The notes below the pieces were generated by a model that worked only from the letters and a program-made list of their open reading frames with translations, did not search any database and was not told the origin of the DNA. A DNA stretch of 64,000 nucleotides from Delphinus delphis (Eukaryota; Chordata; Mammalia; Artiodactyla; Delphinidae), in assembly GCF_949987515.2 (NCBI RefSeq), contig NC_082694.2, positions 68,074,080 through 68,138,079 on the forward strand. Direction: 5' to 3'. The position numbers were made by a program, and so were the translations under genes. Within the stretch, counting starts at the first letter, position 1. The number at the start of each line of letters is the position of its first letter. Below are positions 33,091 to 45,090 of the stretch, in pieces.

Positions 33091-33243
33091 TCTCCAAAGG
33101 CAGAGACAACTGGTTTAACCAAGCCTGTGTTCTCCAAGCCCTTCCCAGCCACAGAAGGGAAAAGAGGCTTGGATTAGGCATCTCCAAACCTGAATGTTAC
33201 CTAGATGCCAGTGTTCCTGTGGATACAAAACACAAGCCTGGAT

Positions 33244-33244
<1 letters not shown>

Positions 33245-33277
<33 letters not shown>
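33245..33277 (+). repeat. (CA)n microsatellite
   Basis: About 16 uninterrupted CA units. Confidence 0.95.
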
Positions 33278-33279
<2 letters not shown>

Positions 33280-33479
33280 GCAAAACACTGTCCAGTGCAA
33301 GTAACTGAGCAGATTTAGCTTCCCTGGGGCAGCGGATTTTCTTATAATCAATATACTAATGATAAGAAGAGTTTAATTAAGGAATGAAAAAGTAAGAGAC
33401 AAAATGAAGAAGGGACCAGCAATGCATGTCTAGAAAAACTACAATTTTCAAATATCACAGCATTAGTAATAAAAAAAAA

Positions 33480-33618
33480 AGGACAGGGCAAATCCCAGTA
33501 GAACACACACTCCATGAGACCTGTCCTCCTTGTTCTTTGCTATGGCCCCCACGGCTGGCACATTGCCTGTCATAGCAGGCATTCATTCAATGTTGGATGA
33601 ATAAATGAATGAATGAAA
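33480..33618 (+). repeat. L2 3' end with GAAT tail repeats
   Basis: acacactccatgagacctgt, cattgcctgtcatagcaggc, then gaataaatgaatgaatgaaa, the usual L2 terminal repeats. Confidence 0.8.
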
Positions 33619-33849
33619 GTCAGAATAAAAAGGAAAGAGACCAAGACTACTATAAAAAGATCAGCTCAACAGGACAGAACAGAAAAGATGAAAGGGATAC
33701 ACATCACGTTTTAGGACAGAACACTGAGGAGAAAGAGACAGGCACAATGCTCTAATACCATGAAGCACGATGGGAAAAAATAATGGAGAAGCAACATTGA
33801 AGCTCACAGCCCATGGTCTTCCCCAAGGTCACACGATTATTCTCCCAGC

Positions 33850-33995
33850 TCCTGGTTCTCAAGCCTGGCTTGCACATTGGAATCACCTGGAGAGCTTTCA
33901 GGAAAAATACCTGTGCCTGGGCTTTACTCTCGGACCTTCTGAATTAATTGGCCTAGGCTGGGAGTTGGGCATCAAGTTAATGATGGATTCCAGTT
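33850..33995 (+). mobile_element. MER5-like hAT fragment
   Basis: ctggttctcaagcctggctt, cacattggaatcacctggag, tctgaattaattggcctagg fit MER5A. Confidence 0.75.
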
Positions 33996-34864
33996 GAGCC
34001 AGGCCTGCCCAGCACTGAGGGATGAAGAGGGCTTCATCTCTGCTGTTCTGGACGAGCCAAAGGCCCCTGGGACGTGGCTTGATGCCAGAACAGGCCATGG
34101 ATGCTGACAAAGTCAGACTGACCTGGCAGCCTCTCCAGAGAGGAAACCCACAGGAACCCTGGGTAAAACGCTGGCGCTTCCCTCCGAGGTCAGGGAGTAG
34201 ATGGGGAAAGGGCCAGATTCTGGCGCCTGGAGAGGCCCAGTCATTGAGCACCAGGATGTGTGGGCTACAGTTCCAGAACAGCCATGGTGCCCGTTACCAC
34301 CTGCAGGCTTTTCCTCTTCCTTGCATCTTGGTTTCCCGGCCTGTGAGACTGATGGCATGAATTCCATGTTCTCACGTGCAGTGTGAAGAACTGGACAACA
34401 GCCGTTGGGGAAGGGGTGAGACGAGCTGCCTACTTCAAGCATATACGGTACCTCTCTCCCGCACAAACCTTTGTGCAGAGAAGGGCACCGTCACCAACTG
34501 GCCACCATTTACAGATGGGGAGCATGTGGCCCCGACGGCATGAGCCCTGACACATCCTCCAAATCACACGCTGTTCTGCTTGTTGGTCCCTCTCTCCCCT
34601 CTCTCATCCACCATCTCCAGACTCTGAGCCCCCCAGACCCCCCAGTGCTTCCCAACCTTTATGCCTCCCAGCACACGGAAGATGGTGGTATTTGCACAAC
34701 ACAGAGTCTGAGCAGATGGGGTGATCTGCAGCCTGAGATGATCAGCCAGACAGCCCCCAAGCCCCTTCCCACCCTCCCCCGCCCCGAGCAGGGCTTGGGG
34801 GTGTCGTCAATGCGTTTCCCCATCTGTACACCTTAGTGCACCTACACCCAGGTGAAGACTGGAA
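33996..34864. other. Upstream unique DNA
   Basis: No gene or repeat recognised. Overlapping frames on both strands look random. Confidence 0.5.
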
Positions 34865-35045
34865 CAGCGTTTGCTGAGCACCTACTAGGTGCCAGGCATG
34901 CTCTAATCAAACTCATAAATGAATTATCTCATTTAATATCAGCTACATTCATGAGGCTTAAAAGCGTTGACTAAGGTCACCCAACCAGTAAGTTGTAAAG
35001 AGGAGGTTCTGACCCACGTCTTCTACCTCCACAGCTGTGAGTTTC
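34865..35045 (-). repeat. MIR SINE
   Basis: Antisense: gctgagcacctactaggtgc, caggcatgctctaatcaaac, gactaaggtcacccaaccag, taagttgtaaagaggaggtt. Confidence 0.85.
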
Positions 35046-35434
35046 TCCCAGGCGTGACTGAGAGATGAGCCTGATGAAATGGTCTTAAACACCCTTCCGG
35101 AGGGAAACCCGGGAAGGAGTCTGATTGTGTGTTGGTGGAGGGCAGCCTCTGGCTCATGCACCCAGCTGGGCAGGAGAGTCTGGCAGTACGACCATTCCCT
35201 CCTGGGCGCTGAGTCTGAGCGGGCCACCCAGCCTGACCGCCTCACGGCCTGGGCTCCGGGTACCCACTAACCTGTGGAGGCCATCTCAGGAGGACCAGAG
35301 AACCAAACAGGGATGCTCTGCTCCATCCCAGTTGGTGGACGCCCGGCTGTGACCTCCTTTCCCCTCCTCGGGAGGATCCCACCCAGAGGCAGGAAAGCAG
35401 CAGGGATTAGGTCAGAACTGGTCAGAGAGCACCT

Positions 35435-35590
35435 GAACCTTAGCGGCCATCTAGTCAGTCCCCTCCACCCCCATTGTACAGAGGGGGAGACCGAGGCAGA
35501 GAAAGCCGGAGGGCCAGTCTGTGACTCAGGGCCTGAGCTATAGGTCTTGGATTCCCTAATTCAAGTCCAGGGCTCTTTCCCCATTCATCA
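35435..35590 (-). repeat. MIR-like SINE
   Basis: Antisense: ccccattgtacagaggggga, gaccgaggcagagaaagccg, ttcaagtccagggctctttc. It is the first of two MIRs in tandem. Confidence 0.6.
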
Positions 35591-35614
35591 TGTAGGGCTG
35601 AATCACCCCGACCA

Positions 35615-35745
35615 CTTGCAGCAATGGAATTTTTAGGCCAGTTTTACTGATAAGAAATGAAAACCCAGAGAGGATTAGTAACTTGCCCAATTGCTCAGCT
35701 ACTCAGGGTAGAACCCAGAGTGCTTGCCCTCTCTACCACAGCCCA
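35615..35745 (-). repeat. MIR-like SINE
   Basis: Antisense: gttttactgataagaaatga, aaacccagagaggattagta, acttgcccaattgctcagct, agaacccagagtgcttgccc. Confidence 0.75.
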
Positions 35746-36949
35746 GGAGTGGTCAGGTTCAAGTCAGAGACACTCGACACAGACCCTGCACTAGCAGATA
35801 CCAACATAAAAACCAGGGCCCGCATCTCCATTCTGGGAAGAGGGTTCCCATGGAGACAGGTCGGCCAGCATGGCCAGTAGGCACTGGAACACAGGAGAAG
35901 CTCTTCCCTGGATCTTCCAGAGCTGAGATCCCCGGGGCAGGGCCGGGGGAGTGCCCTGGGGAGAGAAGTGGTGTGAGAGTCCTCTGCCCACTGAGGGGGG
36001 TGCTCCTGAGGGAACCGTGCCATGTGGCTAAGATTTCCCTTACTCCATTTCTTTTGCATCCTTTGAGAGTTATGATCTGTTCCTCAAATCCAAAGGGAAT
36101 AACCACAGTCTCCTGGCCTTTCCTGGGAACCTCGCGTGCTCAGGACCATGCCGGGAGGATCCTGGTTCCTGCAGCCCCTCGTGGCCTGACCCCACATGCT
36201 TCCCTGGCCTGTGTTCAGAGTGGACCACCTGCTAGGAGGGCTTCTCCCGGACCACGGATCCGGAGACGGAAGAGCGCCTCTCTACCACCAAATCGGGGCA
36301 GCTTACCGGCTGTCGACGTCTCTCCATCCGCACTGCTGATCCAGGCTGGGGCCTCTGGGCCTTGGGCTGTGGGGCAGGAGACAGCTGTGGCCTGGCGTCA
36401 CCAGCTTGCTGCGGAGCTGGGCCGTCAGCCACCCCCACACACGCTGCACGCGGTGTTCATAGCCTTAGTAATGATGACGATGCACAAGTGTGCCTGCTTG
36501 GCCGGCTCCCTGTTTACCTGTGATGGGCATCACCTGGGGAGAGGGCCGTGAGAGGGGGCTGGGAGTGGGAGGGGGCCGGCCTTCCGTCCCAGGGCGCCGA
36601 TGCAGATGGGCCTGCTGGGCCAGGCGGGGCTGGGCAGGCAGATCTGCGCTGGGCTCCAGTCATCAGCGCAGCCAGGTCTAGATTAGGCACAGCCCCGCGG
36701 AGCTTTGTCACCTCAGGCTCTGTTTCCCAGGGAGCGCCTGTGTGCCTCTCTTCGGGGCACTGCTGGCTGAGGCAGGCCAGCCTGTACTCCTTTCTTCTCT
36801 CCCTGATTCTGGAAGGACCTTCTTTATAACTGCAGGGTGATAACCTGTTAGAACCCAGAAGAGAAAACCTGAGGAAAAGGAATTTTCAAATTCCCAATTT
36901 TCTCCATTCTAATCCACGTACATTTTCATACTGTAACATCTCTGAAGAC
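35746..36949. other. GC-rich upstream unique DNA
   Basis: Unique, GC-rich (highest at about 36200-36700) with scattered CpG such as gtcgacgtc near 36312. The long plus frame 35724-36551 is a GC effect. No exon, and not dense enough for me to call a CpG island by eye. Confidence 0.4.
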
Positions 36950-37050
36950 AGTCTCTAAGAAACCACAGAAATGTTTAGAAGCTTGCCCAAGATCACACGG
37001 AGAGCAGGTGGTGAGACCAGATTTTTAATACTGTTTTTTCTGCCCCAAAG
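36950..37050 (-). repeat. MIR fragment
   Basis: agaagcttgcccaagatcac followed by acggagagcaggtggtgaga. Confidence 0.7.
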
Positions 37051-37539
37051 GCCAGTCCTCAGCCCAAGACACAATACTTCCTTACTTTTGTTCATTTCCG
37101 TTTGTTCCTTGATTGACCCTCGTAGGCCTCTTAGGGGCCAAACACATGTGACCAGGAACACCCAGGGCTGTAGGCCTTAATCCCAGGCTCTCCAGAGAGC
37201 TGCCGGAAGCTCAGGGTGGTCTCCATGGAAACCCCGGACGCCTCCTCCTACGCCCCACTCCCTTTCATCTTTGCTCTGGGAGCCACCTGGAGCCAAGTTT
37301 CCAATTGTTCCTCTCTGCAGACATTGAGATCCAGGTTTTCTTAAGCAGAGCGAGGCTCCAGGATCTTGACCTGTAGCATCTCTCGCCTGGATTCCTGGAC
37401 CAGTCCCTGCAGGCTGGCCACCACAACCCCTCGCCCATCCCCGAGGGGGTGACCTTTTAAAACCCTTTCCCCTTGCTCATCTCCCCTGCCCTCCACCGTG
37501 GCTTCTGCTCCTGTCACTCTAGCAGACGTACTCTAAGAT

Positions 37540-38870
37540 CAGCAATTTGTTCAATCCAGTGGACGGTGAGGCCCTCAGACCTCGTCCTACCTGACATCTC
37601 AGCAGCATTTAATAGCTGACTGCTACCCTTCTTCTCAGAAAGTGCTGTCCTGGGCCTGCATGTCTGTAGTTTCCTGCTTTCTTCTCTCCAGTTCTTCCTT
37701 TTCAGCCTCCTTTGCCAGCTCCCCCTCTGCTTCTGGAGCTCCTCAACACTCTGGCCTGGACCTTCCTCTTTCTCTCTCTGTCTCCCAAGGTGATCTCACC
37801 CCCCAACCACACACACACACACACCCACGGCTTCATTTAAAATCTGTGCATCACTGACTCCTACCTTTCCATTTCCAGCCAGCCCTGTCTTTCAACCTTC
37901 AAACCCCATAAACTATTGATTCATTGACTCAGCATCTCTACTTTGATGCTTCATAGGACTTCAAACTCAAGGGGTTAAGAACGGGCCGTATGCTCTTCCT
38001 GCACTCATTTGCACTCCTACAGGAAGTGGCAGCAGTGGTTGTAGACAGACCCAAGAATGATTCTTGGAAGCTTCATCTCCTCAGCCCCAACAGATCATTC
38101 ATTGCTGAGTCCCATCAATTCTAGACCCTCAATCACCTCGTGAGCTCACTCATCGTTCTCTGTCTCCACCGCCCCACCCCGGGCCCATGTCACCATCTCT
38201 GCTCCCCTGAATGGCTGTAATATCTGCTCCATGTCCCCTCTTGCTTGTTCCAATCTTGTTTGGTTTTTTTTTTTCACACAGCAGCCTGAAGGATCTTTTC
38301 AAAGTGCAAATCTGATGTCACACCCTCGTATAAAAGCCTTTGACAGCTTCCCACTGCCCTTTGGACGAAGTCTAACCATCTTGGCATGCTGTCTAAGGCC
38401 CTGCATGTTCCCCTCCTCCCTCTAGCCTTAAGCCCTCCTCTACCCTTTTGCTCGGACCCCAGGCTTGCTGGGCTCCTTTCACTTCCTTGAACGTGTCATC
38501 CTTTTTGCCACCTCAGAGCCTTAACACATGCTGTTCCCTCTGCCTGGAACTCTCAGGCCACACCAATCCCCTTCCCACCCCTTGGCCTCACTAGTTCTCC
38601 TTCCAGGCTCAGCATAAATATTTCTTCCTAAAATGCTTTCTCTGGCCCAGCGAGTGTCAGGCCCTGTCTCATGGTTCCCTGGCCTTGCTTCTCCTCCAAT
38701 ATTCAACACACTTGGAATTGCTCGTTCAAGGTCTATCCTGTCTTTCTGATTGCAAACTCCAGTAGGGCAAGGGCCAAATGGTTCTCTGCTGTGTCCTTAG
38801 TACTTAGCACAGGGCCTGATGTCAGCAGATGCTCAACAACTGCTACATTGATGAAAATACCCAGCCTGGC
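37540..38870 (+). repeat. L2 LINE, long copy
   Basis: About 1.3 kb in correct L2 order: acctgacatctcagcagcat, cacagcagcctgaaggatct, gacagcttcccactgccctt, aaggccctgcatgttcccct, catgctgttccctctgcctg, tacttagcacagggcctgat. The coding sense is decayed. A CA run (37806-37824) sits inside. Confidence 0.88.
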
Positions 38871-39179
38871 TCCAGTCATCCTCCAGAGGCCCTGGTGAAC
38901 AGAAGCCAGTGCTACGTCATGGCAGATTAAATGCTCCTGCCCTCTCTGTAGCTGTGTTACATCACTTACTTAACTTTGTCAGCCATCCAAACATGGGCCT
39001 ATTGGAACCGCCTGCACAGTCTCTGCAAAGTCCCATTGCAGCTTTGCACACAGGAAGAAACTGTGTCCCAAGAATTGCACTCTTGGGACCAAGAACAATA
39101 CATCACCACACAAAGGAAGGGAGCCCTGCTTGGTCTCTGTCTGGCCCAGGTGTCCTCCTATGCTTGAGAAATCTCTCAA
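38871..39179. other. Upstream unique DNA
   Basis: Nothing recognisable; possibly the outer part of the LTR-like block that follows. Confidence 0.35.
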
Positions 39180-40010
39180 AATAATCCTCCTAAAAAAACC
39201 CCAGGAAAACCTGAAAATTTCCCAGTCTTATAACTGACGGATAGTGAGCCAATCAAGGACTGGCAAATAGATTTGAAGGTCTATCAGAGTCTCCCCTGTT
39301 TCCAAAATCCCCCCGAAGAAAATGCTTGCCAATCAGAGACTGCCAGCATTTCCTCCTTCTTCCCCTATGAAACTTATTCTCCTTTCAGACACCTTTGAAC
39401 CCCTGTGGAAACGAAAGTGACTGCAGACGGTTCCCTGTGGCTGCAAGTTTATAAACTAACAGCCTTGACTAATTTTCTCTTGGGTTTTGTTTGATTTTTC
39501 TGACTGCAATCTCGGTGCCATGACTCAGCTCCAGCCTGACCTGCCTGTCACTGTGGACTGTGACTCTTGTCCAGGTGTGGTGTCCTCGAGCCTCACTGCC
39601 CGTGGACCATCGTCCATATCAACAAGTCCGTTTACGCGGGACCTCAACTCCGCTCTCCTTTAGGTTCCTTGGCCGTTTTACTCACTTGTCGAATACTGGG
39701 TGTTTATATTTGGCTAGGGTTCCCCTTTAGAGCTGCGTCCTTAGTGATTTGCTTCCGCCCGTCCCTTTGCTCTGTCCTGTGTGCTCGAGTGTTATTTTGT
39801 CGAGAGGAGGAGGACCACAGAGTGGAACACAGGCCTCATTCCTGTAAGCTGGCTGTTTGAACCAGCCTCACAGAACAGGGAGGTGGCAGTTCTCTGCAGA
39901 TCAGCACCCTCTGAGAGCTAACTTTGCTGTAAGTCACCAATAAAGCCAGAAAAAATGTCCTCCCATCCTGGCTGTTTGTCCTGAGACCTTGATTTTGATT
40001 CAAAGAGAGC
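39180..40010 (+). repeat. Candidate solo LTR (promoter-like block)
   Basis: Holds two CCAAT boxes (agccaatcaagg near 39249, gccaatcagagac near 39328), a tttataaac TATA-like site near 39449, a T-rich stretch, and a caccaataaagcc polyadenylation-like signal near 39938. This order is typical of an ERV LTR. No internal retroviral coding sequence is seen. Family not recognised. Confidence 0.4.
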
Positions 40011-40675
40011 ATTCTCTCTCTCTGATATATTCTACCTGCCAGGGACTCTGGTCGTTGGGTCTGTGTTCAGAGGCAGCTGACCATTAGGTCAGGGGCCCGA
40101 GACAGAAGATTGTAAGAGCAACTTCAGTTGACTGTAACTTTCAGCTGACAGTAGCCAGGAGTCTTCTCAATCCAACCTGTGTCCCCTCTAGCAGAACTTC
40201 ACCAAGGATGACCTGGGCCTTCAATGGACACTTTGGGGAACACTTAATTTTTTCCTTTAATTGAAGTATAGTCACTGCACAATATTATATAAGTTACAGG
40301 TATACAATATAGTGATTCACAGTTTTTAAAGATGATATTCCATTTATAGTTATTATAAGATATTGGCTATCTTCCCCATGTTGTACACTTCATCCTTATA
40401 GCTTATTTTATACCTAATAGTTTTGTACTTCTTATTCCCCTACCCCTATATTGACCCTCCCTCCCTCCCTCTCCCCACTGGTAACCACTAGTTTGTTCTC
40501 TATATCTGTGAGTCTGCTTCTTTTTTGTTATATTCACTAGTTTATTGTATTTTTTAGATTCCACATGTAAGTGACATCATACAGTACTTGTCTTTCTCTG
40601 TCTGACTTATTTCATTTAGCATAATGCCCTCCAAGTCCATTCATGTTGCTACAAATGGCAAAATTTCATTCTTTT

Positions 40676-40884
40676 TTTTTTTTTTTTTTTTTGCAGTACG
40701 CAGTCCTCTCAGTGTTGTGGCCTCTTCCATTGCGAAGCACAGGCTCCAGACATGCAGGCTCAGCAGCCATGGCTCACGGGCCTAGCTGCTCCGTGACATG
40801 TGGGATCTTCCCAGACCGGGGCACGCACCCGTGTCCCTTGCATCAGCAGGCGGACTCTCAACCACTGAGCCACCAGGGAAGCCC
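40676..40884 (-). mobile_element. CHR-2 type SINE, nested in L1
   Basis: Poly-T head then CHR-2 type body and gagccaccagggaagccc end. Flanked by aaaatttcattctttt (40660-40675) and aaaattgcattctttt (40885-40900), 15 of 16 identical. Confidence 0.93.
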
Positions 40885-41030
40885 AAAATTGCATTCTTTT
40901 TAATGGTTTAGTAGTATTCCATTACGTACATACCACATCTTTATTAATTCATCTGTTGGTGAACACTTAAGTCACTTCCATACCTTGGCAATTGTAAATA
41001 ATGCTGCTATGAAAATTGGAGTGCATGTAT

Positions 41031-41374
41031 ATTTTTTAAAAAATAAATTTATTTTTGGCTGTGTTGGGTCTTCGTTGCTGCACATGGGCTTTCTCTGGTT
41101 GTGGTGAGCGGGGGCTACTCTTTGTTGTGGTGAGCAGGCTTCTCATTGCGGTGGCTTCTCTTGTTGCGGACCATGGGCTCTAGGCACGTGGGCTTCAGTA
41201 GTTGCACGTGGGCTCTGCAGTTGTGGCTCGCGGCTCTAGAGCGCAGGCTCAGTAGTTGTGGCGCACGGGCTTAGTTGCTCCGCGGCATGTGGGATCTTCC
41301 TGGACCAAGGCTCGAACCTGTGTCCCCTGCATTGGCAGGCAGATTCTTAACCACTGTGCCACCAGGGAAGCCCC
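41031..41374 (-). mobile_element. CHR-1 type SINE, nested in L1
   Basis: Full-length long CHR form. Flanked by a perfect 14-bp duplication tggagtgcatgtat (41017-41030 and 41375-41388). Confidence 0.95.
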
Positions 41375-41545
41375 TGGAGTGCATGTATCTTTTTGAATTA
41401 GGGTTGTTTTTTTTTTTCAGATATATATCCAGGAGTGAAATTGCTGGGTCATATGGTAATTCTATTTTTAGTTTTTTGGGAAACCTCCATAGTGTTTTCC
41501 ACAGTGACTGCACCAATTTACATTTCTACCAACAATGTACGAGGG

Positions 41546-42289
41546 GGAAACACTTGATTTAAATAGAACTGCTCATTTGAGAGGTACCTTAGAACAAGAC
41601 CAGAATAAAATTCCTCAGGCCCAATGAGCAGTGTTTATTGATTGGTACCCTGACGCTTCTAAGCAGAATTCCAGTTCTTCAAATTTTTTTGGTCAAGGGT
41701 CCACAAGGAACTTGATGACTCAAAATGTAAAACCATCTGGGATAAAACCGCCTCTCTCACGAACCACCCCCCCCACGTCTAACACCCGCCTGCTCTTCAT
41801 CATACACTCTCTACCACTCACACAGCTCTGACCCCAACCCCTCTACCTCTTCCTTCCCCTTGTCTGGATTTCTTGCGTTTTTCTTAACGAGCCCCTTGAC
41901 ACTCCAAAACATCAGTTTCCTTTAAAAATACATCCTGTTTGAGACTCACACATGCCACCTGCCATAGAGTTTAAACCCTGATCTCAGCACACCCAAGAAC
42001 GATTGCCCAAGATTTCTCCAAATCTTGACAAGACAGACACCTCCTTTCTGAAGAATTTGGAATCTCCCAGGAGCCTATAAGCCAGGCTTGCCAGAGCTCT
42101 ACCAACAAATTCGCATGTTGGTATGAAGATTAAAGGCTAAATTAGCAATGAAAAAAGCAAAATAGACCGATCCAGGGTAAGACTCAAGGAATCCCAGCAT
42201 GCATGCTAAACCAGCAGCATCGAGAGAGCCCAGGAAACAGGTCAGAATTTACTAAAAGTGATTTCTGGGACCTCCCCTGTCAAAATTGA
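41546..42289. other. Upstream DNA, not identified
   Basis: No gene or repeat I can name. A run of eight C near 41767 is the only low-complexity patch. Confidence 0.4.
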
Positions 42290-43412
42290 TTGGCATCAAG
42301 AGAACGAGAAGACAAGCCACAGACAGGAGAAAATATCTGCAAAAGACATATCTGATGTAGGACTGTCATCTTAAATACATAAAGAAATTCTTAAAACTCA
42401 ACCATAAGAATATGAACAATCTAATCAAAAAATTGGACAAAAGACCTGAATGGATACCTCACCAGAAGACATACGAATGGAAAATGAGCATATAAAAAGA
42501 TGCTTCACATCCTATTTTTAGGGAAATGCAAACTAAAATCCACCACACACTTATTCTAGCCAAAATACAAACACTGACAGCACCAAGAGCTGGTGAGAAA
42601 GTGGAGCAACAGGAACTCTTATTCATGGCTGGTGGGAGTTCAAGATGGTACGGCTTCCTACAAAACTAAACATACTCTTGCCCTACAATCCAGCAATCAC
42701 AGCCCTTGATATTTACTCACAAGAATTAAAGATTTATGTCTACACAAAAAACAGCACATGGATGTTTATAGCAGCTTTATTCACAATGGCCCAAACTTGG
42801 AAGCAAACAAGATGTCCTTCAGTGGGTGGACTGAGAAATAAACTGTGGTACATCCATACCATGGAATATTATTCAGTGCTAAACAGAACTGAATGATCAA
42901 GTCACAAAAAGACATGGAGGAACCTTAAATGCATATCACTAAGTGAAAGAAGCCAATATGAAAAGGCTACATACTGTGTGATTCCAACAGTGCGACATCC
43001 TGGAGAAGGCAAAACTACGGAGACGGTGAAAAGATCACTGGTTGCCAGGGGTGTCGGGGGAGAGAGGGATGAGTAGGCAGAGCACAGAGGATTTCTAGGG
43101 CAGTGAAACTATTCTGTATGATATCATGACGGTGGATACATGTTATTCCACATTTGTCTAAACCCCAGATTGTACAACACCAAGGATGAATCCTAATGTA
43201 AACTGTGGACTCTGGATGATCACGCTGTGTCAATGTTGGTTCATGGACTGTACTGGACGTACCACTCTGGGTGGGGGGGATGCTGATGGTGGCGGAAGCT
43301 GTGCGTGTGGGGTCCAGGCGATGGATGTATGGGAACTCTCTGTACTTTCTTCTCAATTTTGCTGTGAATCTCAAACTGCTCTGAAAAATAAAGTCTATTT
43401 AAAAAATTAAAG
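42290..43412 (+). repeat. Old L1 3' half
   Basis: ORF2 end (gacctgaatggatacctcac, gcaacaggaactcttattca, atggcccaaacttggaagca, tccataccatggaatattat) followed by an L1M 3' UTR (ggtgtcgggggagagaggga, ctctgaaaaataaagtctat). Decayed. Confidence 0.88.
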
Positions 43413-44282
43413 AACATAAAAATTGATTACATCTTGATTCGGTGTAGTAAGCAGAGAAAAGATGAATCAAAAGGGAGATTTTTAGAGACAGACTAGAAAT
43501 TACTTTCCAACAAGATTCAGGAGTCAGTCTCAAGGCTGATATAACAGCAGTCCTCTCAAACCTGAAATCAGAGACCCAGTTTGCAAGCAAAAAGGAGAAT
43601 GGGAGATAGCCCCACTGTCTAAACTATAGCACTTAGTGGAATACTTTGAAAGGACTTTGAAACAGAAACGATATAAAATGTAAAATAAATGCATGACTTT
43701 GCAGATGAAACAATTAGATGGTCTAATTCTAATTGGCCTCGGATTGATAAAGATGCCCAGAAATACTGTAAACAGAAGGGACACTGGGATGAAAAGACCA
43801 AGCTTATGTCTTGTTAGGGGAACCCCCTTCCAGGTGTCTAATGCAGTTGCCTAGAGGCAGGCCTCCTTCTAGGTGACACTGCCTGCTCTGAATCCCTTGC
43901 AGCTTGGCTCAGGCGGCCTGACTGGAAACAGCTGCCTTCTCTTGGAGGCCCCTAGGCCAACTGTTGCCTAAATAATGGCTAGGACGGAAGCACTGGATCT
44001 GCAGCTGGACCTCACAAGCCCTGCCAACCCTCTGCCGACTGTCTTCTGGGCTCGATACACCCACGGCTGGAGTCAAGCCCCTGGGCTTCCCCAGCTGCCA
44101 TGCATGGTCCTGGGGAGCCACTGTGTTTTGCATCCAAGTTTTCAGGCACGCTCTACATACCGGCCTCACTTAGCCTGGCAATAGTTGGCTGAAGGTCAGT
44201 GTGTACATAGGATGGTGGAAAAGGACATTAGGATGGAAAGAGGGCTTAGAGGATCTAGTTTTCCACTCAAAAAAAATACAGT
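43413..44282. other. Upstream unique DNA
   Basis: No gene or repeat recognised. Confidence 0.45.
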
Positions 44283-44425
44283 CCAGGACCAGCAACCCTG
44301 GCAGCATCTGGGAGCCTGTTAGAAATCTGGGCCCTCAGGCTCACCCAGGACCCACTGAAGCAGGAAGCAGATTTTAAGGAGGTCCCCAGATACTTTGTGT
44401 GCACAATAGGATTTAAGAAGCCCTG
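44283..44425 (+). mobile_element. MER5-like hAT fragment
   Basis: aggaccagcaaccctggcag, catctgggagcctgttagaa, gcaggaagcagattttaagg fit MER5A with its head missing. Confidence 0.65.
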
Positions 44426-44431
44426 GTCTAG

Positions 44432-44645
44432 AACAGTGGTTCTCAAAACTTGCTGCATATTAGAGTTGCCTGGGGCACTTTAAAAAATGACTAAGAGCCC
44501 TGTCCTAGGCCAATAGAATCAGAATCTCTAGGCGTGTGGCCCAAGCACTGTTCTTTTTGGTGTTATTGCATTGTGCTGTTGTTAGTCATGTTGTTTAGAG
44601 TTTCCCAGGTGGTTTAGATGAGTAACCCCCAGACTGAGAACCTGG
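44432..44645 (+). mobile_element. MER5-like hAT element
   Basis: Begins gaacagtggttctcaaaact, then tattagagttgcctggggca and caatagaatcagaatctcta, and ends gtaacccccagactgagaac, the expected inverted-repeat end. It adjoins a second copy on its left. Confidence 0.78.
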
Positions 44646-44649
44646 AGCA

Positions 44650-44760
44650 TCCCAACCCTTTTATTTCAGAGGAGGGAAAACAGAGGCCCAGAGAAGGTGA
44701 GTGGGCTCAAGCCCCGGGCTCCCGACTGCTGGTGCAGAGCTCCCCTACCACCCCGACTTG
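44650..44760 (-). repeat. MIR fragment
   Basis: cagaggagggaaaacagagg then cccagagaaggtgagtgggc. Confidence 0.55.
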
Positions 44761-44864
44761 TGTGCCTTCTCATTACCACGTGAGCCTTGTTGGAGCCCCT
44801 CTTGTGTACTGGGACTTGCCAGCATTGACCCCTGTAGCTTCCCAGCTCTTCTGAACAAAGCATC

Positions 44865-45090
44865 TGTTGTTTGAAATATTGGAAAGTCTGTAACTGTCCA
44901 TCACGAGGGAAGTGGTTGAATAAGTTGTGGTATGGCCACGCTATGGAATACTACACAGTAATGAAAAAGAATGGGGTGGCCCACACCAACCAACAAAGCT
45001 TTTCAGGGTATAATGTTGAGTAAAGAAACTAAGAAGATAAAGGTATATATTGTGAGAACTCTTTTTTGTGAAAAGAATAAGAAAAAACAA
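44865..45090 (+). repeat. Old L1 ORF2 end fragment
   Basis: cgagggaagtggttgaataa, gccacgctatggaatactac, acagtaatgaaaaagaatgg, then a 3' UTR-like stretch. Confidence 0.75.

Larger units (their letters stand above)
40241..41545 (-). mobile_element. L1 3' part, antisense, with two nested SINEs
   Basis: Antisense L1 end: tttaattgaagtatagtcac, gtttgttctctatatctgtg, cattcatgttgctacaaatg, ggaaacctccatagtgtttt. Removing the SINEs at 40676-40884 and 41031-41374 restores a continuous L1 3' UTR to ORF2 end. 5'-truncated. Confidence 0.92.

Noticed and set aside
35724..36551. 275-codon open frame on the plus strand
   Set aside because: It lies in a GC-rich stretch where stops are rare, overlaps open frames on the other strand, shows no recognisable domain and has no promoter or splice support.
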